Source of the DNA: Heyndrickxia sporothermodurans
GTDB lineage: Bacteria; Bacillota; Bacilli; Bacillales; Bacillaceae_C
NCBI RefSeq assembly: GCF_016785185.1
Contig: NZ_JAEKDY010000131.1
Strand: one strand, 5' to 3'
DNA length: 8,919 bases
Each line of letters opens with the position of its first letter. The first letter of the stretch is position 1. A model generated the notes under the pieces. The model had not been told where the DNA came from and did not search any database. It worked only from the letters and a program-made list of their open reading frames with translations. Below, piece after piece: positions 6,815 through 8,919 of this stretch. The position numbers and the translations under genes were made by a program.

Positions 6815-6876
6815 CTAACCATGCAGCAGGTTCGGTTGTCCTACCGGGGTGAAAGGTTAGTCAGCTTGCGTGGTTA
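6815..6876. ncRNA. Compact GC-rich foldable element, possible structured RNA or repeat
   Basis: TAACCATGCA (6816-6825) pairs along its full length with TGCGTGGTTA (6867-6876), with one G-U pair, and GC/GC (6826-6827, 6864-6865) extends it past a bulged T. Inside, CGGT (6833-6836) and ACCG (6843-6846) close a six-base loop, followed by GGGGTGAAA. A competing pairing, CTAACC (6815-6820) with GGTTAG (6855-6860), would exclude the outer stem. It is GC-rich within AT-rich flanks and contains no gene. I could not match it to a riboswitch or known small RNA. The strand is undetermined; neighbours are on the - strand. Confidence 0.4.
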
Positions 6877-6956
6877 TACGATTCGAAAGACAAAAGAGAA
6901 AAATAAATAATTATAAAATCCGAGCTAAAATGTCCGGTTTATCTTTTTGAATAGTT

Positions 6957-7241
6957 TTTGAAAATGCATAGACACTTGTGCTTCGCTTATACTTTTTTGG
7001 ATGGATACTTGTAAAATGTATAGGCATCCGTGCTTTACTTATACATTTTTAAATAGGTGCTTGTAAAATGTAAAGGTATCCTTGCTTTGCTTTTACATTT
7101 TTGAATAGATGCTTGTAAAATGTAAAGGTATCCTTGCTTTGCTTTTACATTTTTGAATAGATGCTTGTAAAATGTATAAGTATCCGTGATTCGCTTTTAC
7201 ATTTTTAGATGGATACTTGTAAAATGTATAGGTTTCCGTGC
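6957..7241. repeat. Tandem array 2: about 5.5 units of exactly 52 bp
   Basis: Units begin at 6957, 7009, 7061, 7113, 7165 and 7217 (partial), always 52 bp apart. Those at 7061 and 7113 are identical; the first and last are diverged. Each full unit holds inverted arms, for example AAAATGTAAA (7065-7074) with TTTACATTTT (7092-7101). In the unit at 7009 both arms change together to AAAATGTATA and TATACATTTT, keeping the pairing. The array lies in the 700-base gap between ygaB and the sspE terminator and has no convincing gene. It shares its period, but no clear sequence, with array 1. Confidence 0.93.
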
Positions 7242-7338
7242 AGAAAATAAAATTTAATAATTTGACCTTACGCACTAAAGATGGATGTAAACACTTTATG
7301 TACAAAACTATGCGGATAAATTATATTTTTCAAAATGA

Positions 7339-7371
7339 AAAAGAGCATCCATCGATTGAGGATGCTCTTTT
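7339..7371 (-). terminator. Intrinsic terminator of sspE
   Basis: AAAAGAGCATCC (7339-7350) and GGATGCTCTTTT (7360-7371) form a perfect 12-bp stem with a nine-base loop. On the - strand a T-run follows (TTTTTCATTTTG). It begins seven bases after the sspE stop. Confidence 0.92.
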
Positions 7372-7378
7372 CGTTCAT

Positions 7379-7585
7379 TTATTGTTGGCCAAATTTACCA
7401 GCGTTTTGTGATTTGCGTGATTCAGCTTGTTGATTTTGTTTTCTTACTTGTTGCGCATCTGTTTCACTACCGAACTCAGTACCGAATTGTCCTTGTCCAG
7501 CAGAACCTTGTGCAGATTGTGCGTTTTGTTGTCTTACTTCATTAACGTTTGTACCAGCAGATGTTTTGTTAGTTTGCTTTGCCAT
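7379..7585 (-). CDS. sspE: Gamma-type small acid-soluble spore protein
   Basis: This storage protein is made in the forespore and degraded at germination by the protease GPR to supply amino acids; unlike alpha/beta SASPs it does not coat DNA. The 68 residues are rich in Gln, Asn, Ser and Gly and contain the family block GQFGTEFGSETDAQQVRKQNQQAE, with the presumed GPR site TEFGSET at 36-42. As I remember it, B. subtilis SspE has 84 residues and two such blocks; here there is one full block plus a degenerate end (NAGKFGQQ), so this is a short form. GGAGGTGA (7591-7598) fixes the ATG at 7583-7585; an upstream in-frame start would run through the ribosome site. A forespore sigma-G promoter is expected; CATAACT (7635-7629) is a weak -10 candidate. 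It lies 68 bases after fabL, same strand. Confidence 0.93.
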   Translation of the reverse strand: MAKQTNKTSAGTNVNEVRQQNAQSAQGSAGQGQFGTEFGSETDAQQVRKQNQQAESRKSQNAGKFGQQ

Positions 7586-7653
7586 TATTATCACCTCCAC
7601 GCTCCTTAATGTAACCAAACGCGGAGAGAGTTATGCTAATTTTTTTATAAAAA

Positions 7654-8403
7654 TTAAACTAACAATGAACGTCCGCCATCAACGATAATCGTTTGTCCTC
7701 TAATCATGGATGAATCATCCGAAACTAAAAACATTACTGCGTTCACCATATCTTCGATTTCAACCATTCGTCCGGCTGGTGTGTTCCGACGGGCATCCTC
7801 AAGAAGATCTTCCCGATTTGGAAAATGCTTAAGCGCCTCCGTATCGATCGCACCTCCGGAAACAGCATTAACAACAATATTTTTCGGTGAAAGCTCAACG
7901 GATAAATATCTCGTTAATGCTTCTACAGCTGCTTTTGACACACCGACAGTCGTATAGTTTTCCAGGTAACGGATCGAGCCAAGTGAACTTAAGCTGACAA
8001 TTTTCCCTCCCCCGTTCTTTTCCATAAGCTTGGCTGCTTCTTGGGCGCAGAATAATAATGCTTTACTATTAATGTTCATCGTCCAATCCCAATGTGTTTC
8101 TTCAAGTTCCATTGCAGGACGAAGAACACCTGATGCGGCATTACTGATAAACACATCTAATCTGCCAAAAGTCTCGTTTATTTCTTCAAACATTTTTCTA
8201 ATTTTTGAAACATCGCCAACATTTGCTTTTACAAGTAAAACTTTTCTACCGAGTTTCTCAATTTCTTCAACTGTTTCGAGAGCTGCAGATTTACTGCGAG
8301 CGTAATTTATGACAATATCATATCCTTCTTTTGCTAAACGAATCGCCGTTGCCTTACCAACACCACGGCTGCTGCCTGTAACTAATGCAACTTTATTTGT
8401 CAT
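7654..8403 (-). CDS. fabL: Enoyl-[acyl-carrier-protein] reductase III (FabL)
   Basis: FabL carries out the last step of each fatty-acid elongation cycle, NADPH-dependent reduction of enoyl-ACP, in the cytosol. It is a short-chain dehydrogenase/reductase of 249 residues, the expected size. The cofactor loop is TGSSRGVG (9-16), the NAAS turn is at 88-91 (preceded by Ser87), and the catalytic pair is Tyr150 and Lys157 with six residues between, the Y-x6-K spacing typical of enoyl reductases rather than the Y-x3-K of ketoreductases. From memory the sequence is very close to B. subtilis FabL (YgaA), including the C-terminal IRGQTIIVDGGRSLLV. The ATG at 8401-8403 follows the ribosome site GGAAGGTG (8411-8418). 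A candidate promoter overlapped by a perfect dyad lies just upstream. FabL is generally much less triclosan-sensitive than FabI, from published work on the family. Confidence 0.95.
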   Translation of the reverse strand: MTNKVALVTGSSRGVGKATAIRLAKEGYDIVINYARSKSAALETVEEIEKLGRKVLLVKANVGDVSKIRKMFEEINETFGRLDVFISNAASGVLRPAMELEETHWDWTMNINSKALLFCAQEAAKLMEKNGGGKIVSLSSLGSIRYLENYTTVGVSKAAVEALTRYLSVELSPKNIVVNAVSGGAIDTEALKHFPNREDLLEDARRNTPAGRMVEIEDMVNAVMFLVSDDSSMIRGQTIIVDGGRSLLV

Positions 8404-8429
8404 TTTCTACACCTTCCTTTTCGACCTAT

Positions 8430-8458
8430 ATTTTACCGATAAAATGTATAACAAACAA
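8430..8458 (-). promoter_or_regulatory. Candidate fabL promoter
   Basis: On the - strand TTGTTT (8458-8453) and TAAAAT (8435-8430) are separated by 17 bases. The -10 is five of six to consensus and the -35 three of six. The transcription start would be near 8423, just before the ribosome site at 8411-8418, giving a very short leader. Confidence 0.45.
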
Positions 8459-8469
8459 TCTTTGTTTGT
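8451..8469. promoter_or_regulatory. Perfect 19-bp dyad over the fabL -35 region
   Basis: ACAAACAA (8451-8458) and TTGTTTGT (8462-8469) are perfect inverted copies around TCT. The left arm contains the proposed fabL -35 hexamer. Length and symmetry suit a dimeric repressor such as a TetR-type protein, but no regulator is identified, and it does not look like the FapR box as I remember it. Confidence 0.45.
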
Positions 8470-8490
8470 AAGCTAAGGATAGTAAATAGT

Positions 8491-8527
8491 AAGGAGGTGG
8501 CACTTCATGCCCGTCATTCCTCTATAG
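8491..8527 (+). other. Strong ribosome site with a six-codon ORF (MPVIPL)
   Basis: AAGGAGGTG at 8491-8499 is followed seven bases later by ATG (8507-8509) and then five codons and TAG (8525-8527). The product would be MPVIPL. The stop lies nine bases before the apparent left end of the IS element. It may be a leader peptide, the remnant of a host gene cut by the insertion (if the true IS boundary lies further left), or a gene ruined earlier. It is divergent from fabL. Confidence 0.4.
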
Positions 8528-8541
8528 CCCCTAAATGAACT

Positions 8542-8569
8542 TGGACAGTAAGAGTAATAATATTATACT
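8542..8569 (+). promoter_or_regulatory. Likely IS promoter overlapping its left end
   Basis: TGGACA (8542-8547) and TATACT (8564-8569), both five of six to consensus, are 16 bases apart. The -35 box lies inside the presumed terminal inverted repeat, a common arrangement in IS3-family elements. It would drive orfA, whose start is 27 bases downstream of the -10. Confidence 0.5.
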
Positions 8570-8596
8570 ACTTAATGTACCAAGGAGGCTGACAAT

Positions 8597-8908
8597 ATGA
8601 AACGAACAAAACACTCAAAAGATTTCAAATTACAAGTCGTAAAAGAAGCCACTGAGACAGGCAATAATTCCTTAGTAGCGCGTCGATATAAACTGAATCC
8701 GAACATGGTTAGTCGTTGGATTCGTGAATATAAAGATGGCAAATACGGTGAAGTAGATGTTACTGTGCTGCCAGATATTGATTCTAAAGAGCTATCCGAG
8801 GAAAATGAAAAGCTAAAAATAATATTAGGTGAAAAAGACCTTGAAATCGCCATTCTACGAGATCTTATAAAAAAGAAAAACCCTCACTTGCTGAAAAACT
8901 TGAAGTAG
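8597..8908 (+). CDS. IS3-family transposase OrfA (helix-turn-helix subunit)
   Basis: The 103-residue product begins MKRTKHSKDFKLQVVKEA and has an N-terminal helix-turn-helix of the transposase_8/InsE type (about 10-50, with SLVARRYKLNPNMVSRWIREYKDG), followed by a leucine-zipper-like helix (about 66-93, ELSEENEKLKIILGEKDLEIAILRDLI) used in this family for multimerisation. It binds the element's ends; the catalytic domain is in OrfB. AAGGAGG at 8582-8588 lies eight bases before the ATG. The last dozen residues are read past the A6G slip site; ribosomes that slip back one base leave this frame for orfB. Confidence 0.9.
   Translation: MKRTKHSKDFKLQVVKEATETGNNSLVARRYKLNPNMVSRWIREYKDGKYGEVDVTVLPDIDSKELSEENEKLKIILGEKDLEIAILRDLIKKKNPHLLKNLK
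8869..8875 (+). other. Programmed -1 frameshift site A_AAA_AAG
   Basis: Six A residues (8869-8874) and G (8875) are in the exact zero-frame phase A AAA AAG relative to orfA (codons AAA at 8870 and AAG at 8873). This heptamer is the standard slip site of IS3-family elements and yields the fused OrfAB transposase. Confidence 0.85.
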
Positions 8909-8919
8909 CCGATCGTTGG
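8875..8919 (+). CDS. IS3-family transposase OrfB, first codons only (cut by window end)
   Basis: In the -1 frame after the slip site the sequence reads EKPSLAEKLEVADRW and stays open to the last base. This fits the entry into IS3-family OrfB, which carries the DDE integrase-type catalytic domain. No catalytic residue is inside the window, so the state of the enzyme cannot be judged. Confidence 0.75.

Larger units (their letters stand above)
8536..8919 (+). mobile_element. IS3-family insertion sequence, left part
   Basis: The identity comes from orfA and its frameshift site. The left end is placed at TGAACTTGGACA (8536-8547), which has the TG-start usual for IS3-family termini; TAAA just before it could be part of a target duplication. 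The right end, and therefore the matching inverted repeat and duplication, lie outside the window. The element inserted about 130 bp upstream of the fabL start and points away from it, leaving the proposed fabL promoter intact. Confidence 0.75.

Noticed and set aside
6815..6876. Known riboswitch (cyclic di-GMP, cyclic di-AMP ydaO, fluoride, guanidine types)
   Set aside because: Short look-alike words such as ACGCAAGC on the - strand or GGGGTGAA on the + strand occur, but the conserved cores as I remember them are not present.
7093..7305. 70-codon - strand ORF over array 2
   Set aside because: No ribosome site, low-complexity composition set by the repeat, and the reading frame spans repeat and unique DNA.
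7638..7655. Terminator between fabL and sspE
   Set aside because: The AATTTTT/AAAAATT palindrome has no G-C pairs and overlaps the fabL stop; it would not form a stable terminator stem.

Overview
The window is a low-GC Firmicute chromosome segment, almost certainly Bacillaceae. A gamma-type SASP gene (spore protein), strong AGGAGG-type ribosome sites and a FabL-type enoyl-ACP reductase support this. From memory, the gene order gsaB-ygaE / ygaD-ygaC-ygaB-sspE-fabL matches the Bacillus subtilis locus between perR/ygaF and mutY. No database search was possible; the assignments rest on motifs and remembered family sequences.

Layout. On the + strand, gsaB (136-1422, the second glutamate-1-semialdehyde aminomutase) ends in a clear terminator. 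A 450-bp gap follows, holding a GC-rich, foldable interspersed element (about 1551-1690). Then comes ygaE (1874-2953), an ArAE/FUSC-like membrane protein. Convergent on the - strand, read right to left, are fabL (7654-8403), sspE (7379-7585), ygaB (6412-6678), a 57-residue two-CxxC protein (6072-6245), ygaC (5264-5794, DUF402 nucleotide phosphatase family) and ygaD (3420-5168, ABC half-transporter with a TTG start). Intrinsic terminators follow sspE, ygaB, the 57-residue gene and ygaC, so this is a row of mostly separate transcription units rather than one operon. At the right edge an IS3-family element enters on the + strand (left end near 8536), with orfA and a classical A6G frameshift site leading into orfB, which is cut by the window end.

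The most unusual content is not a gene. Two tandem arrays, unrelated in sequence, both have an exact 52-bp period and both carry alternating inverted arms. Array 1 (2959-3418, nine units) fills the convergent ygaE/ygaD gap, and its first unit is the ygaE terminator hairpin itself, so it looks like an expanded terminator. Array 2 (6957-7241, about 5.5 units) lies between sspE and ygaB, and its arms change in a compensating way between units. Other points of note are a compact foldable GC-rich element at 6815-6876, a perfect 19-bp dyad over the likely fabL -35 box, and a strong ribosome site followed by only six codons just before the IS.

The genes form a conserved neighbourhood rather than one pathway: tetrapyrrole precursor synthesis (gsaB), fatty-acid elongation (fabL), spore amino-acid storage (sspE), nucleotide clean-up (ygaC) and two membrane exporters of unknown substrate (ygaE, ygaD).
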